Of a stretch of DNA of 40,764 bases, positions 12,128-21,294 are shown piece by piece. This stretch comes from Oceanimonas doudoroffii (GTDB lineage: Bacteria; Pseudomonadota; Gammaproteobacteria; Enterobacterales; Aeromonadaceae). The stretch lies in the NCBI RefSeq assembly GCF_002242685.1, contig NZ_NBIM01000012.1:1-40764 (forward strand). Reading direction: 5' to 3'. Position 1 is the first letter of the stretch, and each line of letters begins with the position of its first letter. The notes under the pieces were generated by a model. It searched no databases. It was not told where the DNA came from and saw nothing but the letters and a program-made list of their open reading frames with translations. The translations under genes and the position numbers were made by a program.

Positions 12128-13473
12128 CTGCCGTTGAGCCGAATCGGCTCGTCTTCGTCCTGCAGCCGAGCCTGCTCCCGCAGGTGTTCGGGCAGCGGCT
12201 TGGTGACCTCCACCCCCAGCTCGCGAAAGGCCTCGGCCTGGCGCACCAGGTTGCCCCGGCCCTGGCTGAGCCGCTTCATGGCGCGCTGGTAGCTATCGTC
12301 GGCACGGCGCAGTGAGCCACCCACCGCCTCCATGTCTTCGGTAAACAGCCGCAATTTTTCGTAGAGTTTGCCCGCCGACTCGGCAATGCGCCGGGCGTTC
12401 TGGTTCTGCCGCTCTACCCGCCACAGATTTTCTATGGTGCGCAGGGCTACCAGCAGGTTGGTGGGACTAACCAGCAAAATATTGTGGTCGAGGGCATATT
12501 TCACCAGGCCGGGCTCGGCTTCTACCGCCACCAGAAAGGCCGGCTCCACCGCCACAAACATCAGCACATAGTCCAGGGTGCGCACCCCCTGCAGCTGATG
12601 ATAATCCTTGCGCCCCAGTTCACGAATATGGCCCCGCACCGAGGTCACGTGCTCCCGCAGGGCCTGCTCACGCTCGGCCTGGGTGTCTCCGTTAAAGTAA
12701 CGCTCATAGGCGGTGAGCGAGACCTTGGCGTCGATGATAATGTCCTTGTCCTGGGGCAGGTGCACGATCACATCGGGCTGGTAGCGCTTGCCGTCGGCGT
12801 TGCTCAGACTTTGCTGAGTGCTGTATTCATGGCCTTCGCGCAGGCCCGACTCCGACAGCACCCGAGACAACACCACCTCGCCCCAGTTGCCCTGCTGCTT
12901 GCTGTCGCCCTTCAAGGCCCGGGTCAGGGCGTTGGTATCGGCGCTCATCTGCCGGTGCAGCTCCGCCAGCCGTTCAATTTCAAATTTCAGGCTGTGGCGC
13001 TGGCGGCTCTCGTCGGCGTAGGTTTCCTGCATATTGCGGCGAAAGCCTTCCAGCTGCTCCCGCAGCGGCCCCAGCAAGGCGTCCAGACTGGTCTGATTCA
13101 GCTCACGCAGGTTATGGGTTTTCTGTTCAAAAATGCGCTGGGCCAGGTTTTCGAACTGCTGCTGCAGCCGAGTTTCACTGGCTTCAAACTGGGCCTGCTT
13201 TTCCGCAGCCCACTGCCGTTCCTGACGCAGCAGGGTCTCGTATTCCTTGAGCCGGCCGTTCATTTTCAACACCAGCTGCTGCTGCTGCTCCAGCCGCTGG
13301 CGCGTGTCCTGCAGCTCGACCTGACGTTCCTCCAGCCCGCGCTGCCAGTGCTCGGCCTGCTGGGCCGCCAGCTGCAGCCGCACGCCCATGGCCAGCCGGG
13401 TCAGGCCCCAGCCGGCCAGGCCCGATAACGCCGCCAGCGCCAGCGGCCAGTAGGCAGGCAACCATTCCGTCAT
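12112..13473 (-). CDS. rmuC: DNA recombination protein RmuC
   Basis: 453-residue RmuC, a predicted nuclease-family protein that limits recombination at inverted repeats in E. coli. One N-terminal membrane segment (about 8-28) is followed by a long coiled coil (about 35-170, rich in Gln/Glu/Arg). The RmuC core follows, with GNWGEVVLSRVLSESGL, YQPDVIVHLP and IIDAKVSLTAYERY matching PD-(D/E)xK-type catalytic positions. The E. coli protein is 475 residues. It follows the small membrane protein gene by 2 bp and is the last gene of the PfkB-77aa-rmuC run. Confidence 0.94.
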   Translation of the reverse strand: MTEWLPAYWPLALAALSGLAGWGLTRLAMGVRLQLAAQQAEHWQRGLEERQVELQDTRQRLEQQQQLVLKMNGRLKEYETLLRQERQWAAEKQAQFEASETRLQQQFENLAQRIFEQKTHNLRELNQTSLDALLGPLREQLEGFRRNMQETYADESRQRHSLKFEIERLAELHRQMSADTNALTRALKGDSKQQGNWGEVVLSRVLSESGLREGHEYSTQQSLSNADGKRYQPDVIVHLPQDKDIIIDAKVSLTAYERYFNGDTQAEREQALREHVTSVRGHIRELGRKDYHQLQGVRTLDYVLMFVAVEPAFLVAVEAEPGLVKYALDHNILLVSPTNLLVALRTIENLWRVERQNQNARRIAESAGKLYEKLRLFTEDMEAVGGSLRRADDSYQRAMKRLSQGRGNLVRQAEAFRELGVEVTKPLPEHLREQARLQDEDEPIRLNGSRPPE

Positions 13474-13475
13474 TC

Positions 13476-13709
13476 TTACCTCCGCCGGGCAATCAACGCC
13501 AGTACGCGGCGGTTAAGGCGCCACCACAGCAACACATAGAGCAGATACAGCGACACCAGAATCCACTTGTGATGATTCACGCCGTTGTCAAACTCGGCCA
13601 GGGGCACCCCCAGCACCTCCACGTAGCCAAAGACCAGCAGGGGGAACATCAGAAACACCGACCAGCGCCAGCACAGCGCCAGGACGGAAGCCAGAAAACC
13701 GTCATTCAC
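13476..13709 (-). CDS. small two-helix membrane protein, function unknown
   Basis: 77-residue protein not recognised as a named family. Two hydrophobic segments are visible, at about residues 8-30 (LALCWRWSVFLMFPLLVFGYV) and 48-64 (KWILVSLYLLYVLLWW), ending in an arginine-rich tail (LNRRVLALIARRR) that is likely cytoplasmic. The start overlaps the end of the sugar kinase gene by 4 bp (ATGA) and rmuC begins 2 bp after its stop, so it is expressed as part of that unit. The tight coupling on both sides supports it as a real gene. Confidence 0.7.
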   Translation of the reverse strand: MNDGFLASVLALCWRWSVFLMFPLLVFGYVEVLGVPLAEFDNGVNHHKWILVSLYLLYVLLWWRLNRRVLALIARRR

Positions 13710-14599
13710 GACATGCCGTCTCCATGCAGATCCTCTGTTATCAGCTTACCAGCCAGGTAGTCCCGCAGCCGCCCCGAAGGAATGGAAGAGGACGACGACA
13801 GGGTACAGGCGGCCCAACGCACGGCCTCGGCCAGGGCGTCGGCCATGGACCGCCCCGATACCAGGGCGTGAACCAGGCCGCCGGCAAAGGCGTCGCCGGC
13901 ACCGGTGGCGTCCACCACCTTCATCTTGAGGGCCGGCACCCGCAGATGCCGGCCGGCGGAAATGGCCTCGGCACCGGCTTCCCCTCGAGTCAGCACCAGC
14001 CACTCCAGCCGCTCACCGGCCAGGGCCTGTGCATGCTGCCAGGGATCGGCAATCTCACCCATGTCGGCGGCAGAAGCGATCATCACTCGGCAGGGCCGCG
14101 CCCAGCGTCCGCTTCTGGGATACTGACTGATCACCAGGCTGTGGGCGTTCATGGCCTCCATGTAGGTCGCCACCTCGGCGCCGTCGGTATTGACGTAGAG
14201 GCAGTCCACCGGCCCTTGAGGCAGCCGGGCCGGCAAGGCCGCGGGCCTGGCCTGGCGCAGAATGGTGCGCTCACCCCGGCTGTCCACCAGCACCAGCAAC
14301 TCGCCGGCGTGGCCATCAACGCGTTCCACATAGTCCAGGTTCAGCCCAAGCTGCGCCGCCTGTTGCTGCAGCCAGTCGCCGGTGGCGTCCCGCCCCAGGC
14401 GGGACGCCAGCATCACCTGGTGCCCGGCCCAGCACAGGCCGGTGCCGGTATTGGCGGCCCCGCCCCCGAGGCGGCGGCCGCCGTCCCGGTAATGCAGCCG
14501 GGCCCCGGCCGACAAGGGCGCTTCCAGCTGCAGCACATGATCGCAGTTGAGATTGGCCAGCAGCACTATGCGCTTGTTGATGTTGTTTGCTCCCGGCAT
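13706..14599 (-). CDS. PfkB-family carbohydrate kinase
   Basis: 297-residue sugar/nucleoside kinase of the PfkB (ribokinase) family. The glycine-rich N-terminal signature RRLGGGAANTGTGLCWAG is near residue 42. The C-terminal signature VVDATGAGDAFAGGLVHAL (near 226-244) contains the anion-hole DATGAGD and the catalytic Asp. Substrate cannot be read from sequence. A GGGAGG ribosome-binding site lies 6 bp before the ATG. It lies 82 bp after phnP on the same strand with no recognisable terminator between, so it may be read from the phn transcript. A role in handling the ribosyl product of C-P lyase is possible but speculative. Confidence 0.85.
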   Translation of the reverse strand: MPGANNINKRIVLLANLNCDHVLQLEAPLSAGARLHYRDGGRRLGGGAANTGTGLCWAGHQVMLASRLGRDATGDWLQQQAAQLGLNLDYVERVDGHAGELLVLVDSRGERTILRQARPAALPARLPQGPVDCLYVNTDGAEVATYMEAMNAHSLVISQYPRSGRWARPCRVMIASAADMGEIADPWQHAQALAGERLEWLVLTRGEAGAEAISAGRHLRVPALKMKVVDATGAGDAFAGGLVHALVSGRSMADALAEAVRWAACTLSSSSSIPSGRLRDYLAGKLITEDLHGDGMS

Positions 14600-14681
14600 G
14601 AACCGCCTCCCGAAACGTCAGAAAGCGCATCTTAGCCAAGGCGGCTGGCGGGCACCACCCCGAGGGTCCATTTAGCACTGC

Positions 14682-15446
14682 TCAGGCCAAGGCTTCGCAC
14701 AGCTCCAGGCTCAGGCCGTCCCATCCCGCCCGCACCCCCGGCGGCAGCGTATGCCGTTGCAGCCAGCCATGCAGATCATGGCCGATATGAGTCAGCACGG
14801 TGGAGCGGGGCCGCAGCCCGGCGTGAAGCTCCAGCACCTCGTTCAGGCTGTTGTGGTTGCGCCCGGCGCTGCCCGGCGGAAAGCTGCAATCGATCACCAA
14901 CACCTCCAGCGACGGCAAGCCTTGCAGCAGCCTCAGCGTGTGGGCCGGCAGTCCTTTGGTGTCGGTGAGGTAGGCCAGCCGCCGGCCATGATACTCAAAC
15001 AAATAACCCAGGGTCGGGCGGGAATGCACCATGTCCAGCGGCGTGATGCTCAGGCCGTGCAATTGCCAGGTGTGTCCATGGGTCATGACCGGCCGAAAGT
15101 CCAGGCAGCCCGAATGCTCGAGCAGATCGGCACAACCGTCGGGATCGGGCGGGCACCATACCGGTATGGGTACCGCCGGCCCCCAGCGCAGGTGAAACAG
15201 CCCCTGCACATGATCCACATGAAAATGGGTCAGCAACATGCCGTCAAAACTGCCGGGCGCAAAGCGCCGGTGCAGATCCGGCAGGCCGGCGTCCAGCAAC
15301 AGCCGGTGCTCACCCCATTCCAACAGCGCCGAACAGGGCATCCGGCCAAGACCTGGATCGGCCTGGGCCTGGCGGCAGTCCACACAGTCACAGCCATAAA
15401 GGGGCATGCCGCCGGCCGCCCCCGTGCCCAGCAGGGTCAGACGCAT
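14682..15446 (-). CDS. phnP: phosphoribosyl 1,2-cyclic phosphate phosphodiesterase PhnP
   Basis: 254-residue metallo-beta-lactamase-fold enzyme that opens 5-phosphoribosyl 1,2-cyclic phosphate, the product of the C-P lyase reaction, to ribose 1,5-bisphosphate. The metal site motif THFHVDH (His74, His76, Asp78, His79) is intact. CDCVDC near the N-terminus (Cys19, Cys21, Cys24) matches the extra structural zinc site typical of PhnP. It overlaps the end of phnN by 10 bp, so the two salvage enzymes are coupled. It is the last recognisable phn gene; no phnO is present. Confidence 0.94.
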   Translation of the reverse strand: MRLTLLGTGAAGGMPLYGCDCVDCRQAQADPGLGRMPCSALLEWGEHRLLLDAGLPDLHRRFAPGSFDGMLLTHFHVDHVQGLFHLRWGPAVPIPVWCPPDPDGCADLLEHSGCLDFRPVMTHGHTWQLHGLSITPLDMVHSRPTLGYLFEYHGRRLAYLTDTKGLPAHTLRLLQGLPSLEVLVIDCSFPPGSAGRNHNSLNEVLELHAGLRPRSTVLTHIGHDLHGWLQRHTLPPGVRAGWDGLSLELCEALA

Positions 15447-16003
15447 ACCTGCTCTCCTTTGCGATAACGCTCAAACTGTTGCAGCGTCTGTTGCAGCGGC
15501 CCCGAGTTATCCAGCCGCCACACTGACACCGGCAGCCCTCGACTGTGGGTTTCGGCCCGCGCCAGCCGCTGGCGAATCTCGGCTTCGCTTTCCCGCCCCC
15601 GGGCCCGCAGCCGCTCCTCCAGGGTGGCAGCATCCACGGTCAGCAACACCGGCACCAGCCGTTCGCCAAATCGGGCCTGGGCCTCGGCAAGGCTGGCCCG
15701 GGAGCCGTTGGCCATCACATCCCGTCCCGATGTCAACCAGCTGTCGAGCTCGCAGCCCAGGGCATAGCAATGACCATTGGCCTGCCAGTGCAGGGCAAAC
15801 AGGCCCAACTCACGGCGCTGGTGATATTCCGCCTCGGACAGCTCCACATGGTTTTCACCGCCGGCACTAGCGGTCCGGGTAATGTAACGGTGGGCCACCA
15901 GCAGTTCGCCTGCCAGCTGATGGCGTACCAGCTGCAGAAAACTGTCCTTGCCGGCGCCGGACGGCCCCATCAGATAGAACAGCCTGCCGAATGGATCTCC
16001 CAT
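15437..16003 (-). CDS. phnN: ribose 1,5-bisphosphate phosphokinase PhnN
   Basis: 188-residue kinase that converts ribose 1,5-bisphosphate to PRPP, completing recycling of the C-P lyase sugar. The P-loop GPSGAGKDS is at residues 13-21, and the fold resembles guanylate kinases. The frame is open to 16042, with an ATG at 16018 overlapping the phnM stop (TGATG). I prefer the ATG at 16003 because GGAGG sits 8 bp before it and the length then matches E. coli PhnN (185). It ends 10 bp inside phnP. Confidence 0.9.
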   Translation of the reverse strand: MGDPFGRLFYLMGPSGAGKDSFLQLVRHQLAGELLVAHRYITRTASAGGENHVELSEAEYHQRRELGLFALHWQANGHCYALGCELDSWLTSGRDVMANGSRASLAEAQARFGERLVPVLLTVDAATLEERLRARGRESEAEIRQRLARAETHSRGLPVSVWRLDNSGPLQQTLQQFERYRKGEQVCV

Positions 16004-16017
16004 GCTCGTCGCCTCCA

Positions 16018-17154
16018 TCAATAGGCCAGTTCGCCCCGGCACCAGACCCGGACCGGATACACCTGCTCGTCCAGCTGCCTGGCCAGCACCAGATCGGCGC
16101 GTTTGCCTTCCGCCAGCACGCCCCTGTCGGTCAGCCCCAGGCTGTGGGCCGGGTTGCGCGTGGCCAGCCGTACCGCCTCGGCCAGTTGCAGGCCGTTGCG
16201 TTCATCGGCGGCCAGGCGAAAGACCGCATCGAGCAGGCTGCCCGGATAATAGTCGGACGACAGCACGTCCAGCACGCCGAGGGCGGCCAGCTCGTGGGCA
16301 GCCACATTGCCGGAATGGGAGCCGCCGCGCACCACATTGGGCGCGCCCATCATCACCATCAGGCCGTGCCGGTGGGACGCCTGCGCCGCCTCGACCGTGG
16401 TCGGAAACTCGGCGAGTGCCATGCCCAGCCGCCGAGACTCCTCGACATGAGCCTGGGTGGCATCATCGTGGCTGGCCAGGGACACACCCCGCTCCCGGCA
16501 CTGACGGGCAATCTCGTTGCGATTGGGGGTGGACCAGCGCGCCGACAGCGCCAGCTGCTGTTGCTCGAACTCGTCCATCTGCTGGTCATTAAGACGATAT
16601 TTACCCTGATAGTACTCCCGGTATTTCACCGGATTAACGAACTGGCGCTGACCCGGGGAGTGATCCATCAGCGACACCAGCCGCACCTCCGGCAATGCGA
16701 TATAGTGCTCAAACAGCGGCACCGTGGTCTCGTGGGGCAGCTCGCAACGCAGGTGCAGCAGATGCTGGGCCCGGTTCAGGCCACGGCGCTCGCTGTCCAC
16801 CACGGTATGGATCATGCGGTCCAGGTTGTCCCGGCGGGTACCGCCGTCACGCTCGTCACCGATGGCCACCGCGTCCAGCACGGTAGTGATGCCGGCCGCC
16901 ACCACCTGGGCGTCGTGGGCACGCATGGCCGCCAGGGGGGGCCAGTTTACGCCCGGTCGCGGGGTAAAATGCTTGTCCAGGTTGTCGGTGTGCAGCTCCA
17001 CCAGGCCGGGCAGCAGCCAGCCGCCCTCGCCGTCTATGGCGCCAGGCCGCAAGCTGGGGCTGTCGGCCATGGCACAAATAACGCCGTCGCGCACTTCCAG
17101 AGAGCCCTTGACCACTTCGTTTTCCAGCACCAGGTTCACATTGGTAATAATCAT
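16018..17154 (-). CDS. phnM: ribose 1-methylphosphonate 5-triphosphate diphosphatase PhnM
   Basis: 378-residue amidohydrolase-superfamily enzyme that removes pyrophosphate from alpha-D-ribose 1-methylphosphonate 5-triphosphate, producing the substrate of PhnJ. The metal-binding motif ELHTDNLDKHFTPRPG near residue 54 and SHDDATQAHVEES near residue 226 are characteristic. Length matches E. coli PhnM (378). It starts 12 bp after phnL and its stop touches the possible starts of phnN. Confidence 0.95.
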   Translation of the reverse strand: MIITNVNLVLENEVVKGSLEVRDGVICAMADSPSLRPGAIDGEGGWLLPGLVELHTDNLDKHFTPRPGVNWPPLAAMRAHDAQVVAAGITTVLDAVAIGDERDGGTRRDNLDRMIHTVVDSERRGLNRAQHLLHLRCELPHETTVPLFEHYIALPEVRLVSLMDHSPGQRQFVNPVKYREYYQGKYRLNDQQMDEFEQQQLALSARWSTPNRNEIARQCRERGVSLASHDDATQAHVEESRRLGMALAEFPTTVEAAQASHRHGLMVMMGAPNVVRGGSHSGNVAAHELAALGVLDVLSSDYYPGSLLDAVFRLAADERNGLQLAEAVRLATRNPAHSLGLTDRGVLAEGKRADLVLARQLDEQVYPVRVWCRGELAY

Positions 17155-17166
17155 GCTCAGGCTCCC

Positions 17167-17877
17167 TTACTGCATCACCGGCCAGGCGTCGGCGCGGGAC
17201 TGAATATCATAAAGACGATCGGCGACCTGCTCGCGCACGTCCTCGTCGTGAAAAATGCCGACAATGGCGGCGCCCCGGGCCTTGGCCTCGTGAATCAGCT
17301 CCACCACCACCGCCCGGTTGGCGGCATCGAGGGAGGCGGTCGGCTCATCCAGCAGCAGTACCGGGTAGTCGGCGATAAAGCCCCGGGCGATGTTGACCCG
17401 CTGCTGCTCGCCGCCGGAGAAGGTGGCCGGCGCCAGCTGCCACAGGTGTTCGGGTACATTGAGCCGGGTCAGCAGGTGCTCGGCCCGGCGTCTGGCCTCG
17501 GCCCGCTCGCCGCCCTGCTCGATCATCGGCTGCATCACCACCTCCAGGGCGCTGATGCGGGGGATCACCCGCAAAAACTGGCTGACCCAGCCAATGGTCT
17601 GGCGGCGCACGTTCACCAGGGCGCGCGGGCTGGCCTGAGTCATGTCCAGCCACTGGCCCTGATGCATCACCTCGATACGGCCGGTGTCGGTGAGGTAGTT
17701 GCCGTACAGGGTACGCAACAGGGTGGACTTGCCACTGCCGGAACGGCCGTGCAGCACCACGCATTCTCCCGCCGCCACGCTCAGGGACGCGCCGGCCAGC
17801 ACCGGCAGGCGAATGCCGTTCTGGTTGTGCAGCACAAAGGTCTTGTGAACGTCGGAAACTTTCAGTGCAAGGGTCAT
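17167..17877 (-). CDS. phnL: C-P lyase system ABC-type ATPase PhnL
   Basis: 236-residue ABC ATPase. Walker A is GRSGSGKST (44-52), the signature is [14 protein letters not shown], and Walker B is [11 protein letters not shown]. PhnL is not a transporter subunit; together with PhnK it associates with the PhnGHIJ core complex. Length matches E. coli (226) apart from a slightly longer end. It lies 8 bp after phnK and 12 bp before phnM. Confidence 0.95.
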   Translation of the reverse strand: MTLALKVSDVHKTFVLHNQNGIRLPVLAGASLSVAAGECVVLHGRSGSGKSTLLRTLYGNYLTDTGRIEVMHQGQWLDMTQASPRALVNVRRQTIGWVSQFLRVIPRISALEVVMQPMIEQGGERAEARRRAEHLLTRLNVPEHLWQLAPATFSGGEQQRVNIARGFIADYPVLLLDEPTASLDAANRAVVVELIHEAKARGAAIVGIFHDEDVREQVADRLYDIQSRADAWPVMQ

Positions 17878-17885
17878 GACGGCTC

Positions 17886-18743
17886 CTAGCTTTGCAGTAC
17901 GGAAGACACGAGTAACTGGGTATAGGGATGCTGAGGATCGTCCAGCACCTGATCGGTCAGCCCGGTTTCCACCACCCGGCTCTGTTTCATCACCATCAGC
18001 CGGTGCGACAACAGCCGCGCCACCGCCAGATCATGGGTGACGATGATCACCGCCAGCCCCAGCTCCGACACCAGCCGGCGCAGCAGATCCAGCAGCCGGG
18101 CCTGCACCGACACATCCAGTCCGCCGGTGGGCTCGTCCATGAAGATCAGTCTGGGATGGGTCACCAGGTTACGGGCGATCTGCAGCCGCTGCTGCATGCC
18201 GCCGGAAAAGGTCACCGGCATGTCATCGATGCGATCGGCGGGAATTTCCACGTCCTGCAGCCATTGCAGCGCTCGCTCGCGAATGTTGCCGTAATGACGC
18301 TGACCCACCGCCATCAGCCGCTCGCCGATATTGCCGCCGGCCGATACCCGCGGCCGCAGGCCATCGAGGGGGTGCTGGTGCACCACGCCCCAGTCGGTGC
18401 GCAGCAGCTGGCGGCGCTGGCTTTCGGCCATTCGATACAGGCTGACCACCTGCTCCAGCTGGCTGTCGGCACCGCCGCGCAAATACAAGACTTCGCCCTC
18501 GTCCGGCGCCAGCCGGCCGGAAATGGCGCTCAGCAGGGTGCTCTTGCCCGAGCCGGACTCGCCGACAATGCCCAGCACTTCGCCGGGGTAGAGATCAAAG
18601 GACACCTCGGCAAAGCCCTTGCCCGGCGCATAGAGTTTTGTGAGGTTACGGACCGACAACAACGCCTGCTCCGGCAGCCGAACGGTGGCCTGTTGCGGTG
18701 TCATGTCGGTGTCTCCCGCCGTGGAAAAAATGGATTGATTCAT
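17886..18743 (-). CDS. phnK: C-P lyase system ABC-type ATPase PhnK
   Basis: 285-residue ABC ATPase that binds the PhnJ side of the C-P lyase core. Walker A is GESGSGKST, the signature is [14 protein letters not shown] and Walker B is [11 protein letters not shown]. The start is debatable: the ATG at 18743 overlaps the phnJ stop (ATGA) and has AGGAG 8 bp upstream. An in-frame ATG at 18704 has GGGAGA upstream and gives 272 residues, closer to E. coli PhnK (252). The first 13-20 residues may therefore not be translated. Confidence 0.93.
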   Translation of the reverse strand: MNQSIFSTAGDTDMTPQQATVRLPEQALLSVRNLTKLYAPGKGFAEVSFDLYPGEVLGIVGESGSGKSTLLSAISGRLAPDEGEVLYLRGGADSQLEQVVSLYRMAESQRRQLLRTDWGVVHQHPLDGLRPRVSAGGNIGERLMAVGQRHYGNIRERALQWLQDVEIPADRIDDMPVTFSGGMQQRLQIARNLVTHPRLIFMDEPTGGLDVSVQARLLDLLRRLVSELGLAVIIVTHDLAVARLLSHRLMVMKQSRVVETGLTDQVLDDPQHPYTQLLVSSVLQS

Positions 18744-19597
18744 GCCTGTTGCTCCTGCTGTTGCCGGCAATAGTCGGTATCGGAGCAGATAAATACTCGG
18801 CCGCCCCGATCGTCGGTCACTACCTCGTCCAGAAAGCTGTCGGTGGCGCCGCAAATACTGCAAGGCTCGTCCCACTGCTGCACTTCAAAGGGATGATCTT
18901 CAAAGTCCAGGCTGGCGACGCGAGTGTAGGGAGGAATGGCGTAAATGCGCTTTTCCCGGCCGGCGCCAAACAGCTGCAGCGCCGGCATCATGTCCATTCT
19001 GGGGTTATCGAATTTGGGGATCGGCGACGGGTCCATGATGTAGCGCCCATTGACCCGCACCGGGTAGGCGTAGGCGGTGGCGATCTGGCCGTAGCGGGCG
19101 ATATCCTCATACAGCTTGACGTGCATGATGCCGTACTCCTCCAGGGCGTGCATTTTGCGGGTCTCGGTCTCCCGCGGCTCGATAAAGCGCAGCGGCTCCG
19201 GAATCGGCACCTGATACACCAGGATCTGGCCCGGCTGCAACGGCGTTTCGGGAATGCGGTGACGGGTCTGGATCAGGCTGGCCGCCGTGGTCTCTTCGGT
19301 GGTGGCCACGTCGGCCACTTTCTGAAAGAAGGCGCGAATGGACACCGCATTGGTGGTGTCGTCGGCGCCCTGATCGATCACCTTGAGGGTGTCTTCCCGG
19401 CCGATCAGCGCCGCGGTCAGCTGCACGCCGCCGGTGCCCCAGCCATAGGGCATGGGCATTTCCCGGCCGCCAAAGGGTACCTGATAACCGGGAATGGCCA
19501 CCGCCTTGAGCAGGGCCCGCCGAATCATGCGCTTGGTCTGCTCGTCCAGATAGGCGTAGTTATAGCCCTGGTACTGTGTGTCCTGCTGGGTGGTCAT
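18740..19597 (-). CDS. phnJ: alpha-D-ribose 1-methylphosphonate 5-phosphate C-P lyase PhnJ
   Basis: 285-residue radical-SAM catalytic subunit that breaks the carbon-phosphorus bond, releasing methane (or another alkane) and the ribosyl cyclic phosphate. Four cysteines at 246, 249, 271 and 277 have exactly the spacing (3, 22, 6) of the E. coli set 241/244/266/272 that binds the iron-sulfur cluster and supplies the catalytic Cys. Gly37 in AIPGYQVPF corresponds to the radical glycine. A short Gln-rich C-terminal tail ends the protein. It overlaps phnI and phnK by 4 bp each. Confidence 0.97.
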   Translation of the reverse strand: MTTQQDTQYQGYNYAYLDEQTKRMIRRALLKAVAIPGYQVPFGGREMPMPYGWGTGGVQLTAALIGREDTLKVIDQGADDTTNAVSIRAFFQKVADVATTEETTAASLIQTRHRIPETPLQPGQILVYQVPIPEPLRFIEPRETETRKMHALEEYGIMHVKLYEDIARYGQIATAYAYPVRVNGRYIMDPSPIPKFDNPRMDMMPALQLFGAGREKRIYAIPPYTRVASLDFEDHPFEVQQWDEPCSICGATDSFLDEVVTDDRGGRVFICSDTDYCRQQQEQQA

Positions 19598-20694
19598 GCT
19601 TGCTCCCCCTGTTCACCGGCGTTGGCGCCCTGCGCCTGTTCATGTTCCCTGCGCATGCGGCGCAGCAGCTCCAGCTCGGCCTGAAAGTCGACGTAATGGG
19701 GCAGCTTGAGGTGAGACACAAAGCCCGCCGCCTCCACGTTGTCGGCATGGGCCAGCACAAATTCCTCGTCCTGGGCCGGGCCGGTCACCTGCTCGTCGTA
19801 TTCCGGGGCCTGCAACGCCCGGTCTACCAGTGCCATCGACATGGCCTTGCGCTCGCCAAAGCCAAAGGTCAGGCCGTAGCCGCGGGTAAAGGCCGGTTTG
19901 TGCTGTTTGTCGCCGGTAAAGCCGTTGATCATCTGGCACTCGGTCAACTCGATATCGCCGATTTCAATGGCAAATCCCAGCTCCTCGGGCACCAGCTCCA
20001 GGGTCACCTCGCCGGAACGGATCTCGCCGGCAAAGGGGTGGTTGCGGCCATAGCCCCGCTGGGTGGAATAGCCCAACGCCAGTAAAAAGCCCTCGTCGCC
20101 GCGCACCAGCTGTTGCAGCCGGGCCGAGCGATCACAGGGAAAGGTTACCGGAGCCATGGTGACATCGGCGGGCTCACGACCATCATCGGCCTCGGGCACC
20201 AGCAGCTGCTGGTGCTCCAGCATGGCCGACACCTGGGGGCAGGGCTCGGCTTCGGTCTGCACCGGCATAGGACCGGCGTGCTCGCCCTCGGCCAGCAGGG
20301 CAAAGTCCAGCAGCCGGTGGGTATAGTCGTAGGTGGGGCCCAGCACCTGGCCGCCGGGGAGATCCTTGTAGGTGGCAGAAATACGGCGATCGATGCGCAT
20401 GTTGGCGGTGTCCACCGGTTCGGTGACCGCCAGCCGGGGCAGCGTGGTGCGATAGGCACGCAACAGGAAGATGGCTTCCACCAGGTCACCGCCGGCCTGC
20501 TTGACCGCCAGCGCCGCCAGCTCCTTGTCGTAAATACCGCCCTCGGTCATCACCCGGTCCACGGCCCCGGCCAGTTGCTGTTCCACCTGGGCCACGCTGA
20601 GTTCGGGCTGCGCGGTATCGCCTCGGCGCTTCTGCGCCTGCAACTGATGGGCGGCGGCGATGGCCTTTTCGCCGCCCTTGACTGCAACATACAT
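19594..20694 (-). CDS. phnI: C-P lyase core subunit PhnI
   Basis: 366-residue subunit of the PhnGHIJ core; with PhnG, PhnH and PhnL it installs the phosphonate at C1 of ribose of ATP, displacing adenine. PhnI alone has nucleosidase activity in E. coli. Recognised by the start MYVAVKGGEKAIAAAHQL, the central ITEGGIYDKELAALAVKQAGGD-like region near 70 and length (E. coli 354). It begins 3 bp after phnH and overlaps phnJ by 4 bp. Confidence 0.96.
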   Translation of the reverse strand: MYVAVKGGEKAIAAAHQLQAQKRRGDTAQPELSVAQVEQQLAGAVDRVMTEGGIYDKELAALAVKQAGGDLVEAIFLLRAYRTTLPRLAVTEPVDTANMRIDRRISATYKDLPGGQVLGPTYDYTHRLLDFALLAEGEHAGPMPVQTEAEPCPQVSAMLEHQQLLVPEADDGREPADVTMAPVTFPCDRSARLQQLVRGDEGFLLALGYSTQRGYGRNHPFAGEIRSGEVTLELVPEELGFAIEIGDIELTECQMINGFTGDKQHKPAFTRGYGLTFGFGERKAMSMALVDRALQAPEYDEQVTGPAQDEEFVLAHADNVEAAGFVSHLKLPHYVDFQAELELLRRMRREHEQAQGANAGEQGEQA

Positions 20695-20697
20695 GGG

Positions 20698-21294
20698 TTA
20701 CACCTCCACTTGAGTAGAACGAGGAATCGCGATCAGCTCGCGCTCACAGACCAGTATCAGATCCAGGCCCAGGGGCGAGGGTGGATCCCGCTCACTCAAC
20801 CAGCACACCAGGGCCGGCGGCAGGCTGCCCAGGCACACGGAACGCTGTCCGGGAATACCGGGCCCCGACAGTACGGCGGCCACTCCCTGGTCGAGGGAGT
20901 CGGTTTCCAGCACCAGGGTCGCTCCTTGGTCCGGGTACTCCTCGGTGCCCGCCGGCAGTGCCTCCAGCACGGCCTCGCAGCCGCCCGTATCCTGGTAAGC
21001 CAGCACTGCAAAATCGGCCTGGGCCGGATCGCTCACCAGGGGGGCGCCTACGTGAAAGCGCAGATTATCGAGGGTGGCGGTGTCCGCCTGCAGGGCGGGC
21101 GACAACCACAGCCGCGTATGGTGATCGGCCAGGGTCAGCAGCACCTGCACGGCACCGGCGTTCATGGCGCCAAAGGCATGGGCACGATCCAGTTGCACCC
21201 GCGTGCCCGGCTCCGCCATGGCGGTGAGCAGGCGGCGAAAGCAGGCCTGGCTGTCGTGTACGGCATCGGCAAAGGCCGTGGTAATGGTGGTCAT
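20698..21294 (-). CDS. phnH: C-P lyase core subunit PhnH
   Basis: 198-residue PhnH, a subunit of the C-P lyase core complex with a fold related to PLP-dependent transferases but without cofactor. Typical family words are FADAVHDSQACFRRLLTAMAEPG near the N-terminus and a terminal IPRSTQVEV motif (family I-P-R-T/S). Length matches E. coli (194). The start overlaps the phnG stop by one base. Confidence 0.95.
   Translation of the reverse strand: MTTITTAFADAVHDSQACFRRLLTAMAEPGTRVQLDRAHAFGAMNAGAVQVLLTLADHHTRLWLSPALQADTATLDNLRFHVGAPLVSDPAQADFAVLAYQDTGGCEAVLEALPAGTEEYPDQGATLVLETDSLDQGVAAVLSGPGIPGQRSVCLGSLPPALVCWLSERDPPSPLGLDLILVCERELIAIPRSTQVEV

Noticed and set aside
15991..17889. 632-codon open frame on the plus strand, antisense to phnL-phnM-phnN
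   Set aside because: It lies opposite three well-recognised phn genes, its translation is a repetitive His/Gln/Gly-rich sequence, and such long shadows are expected opposite GC-rich genes.
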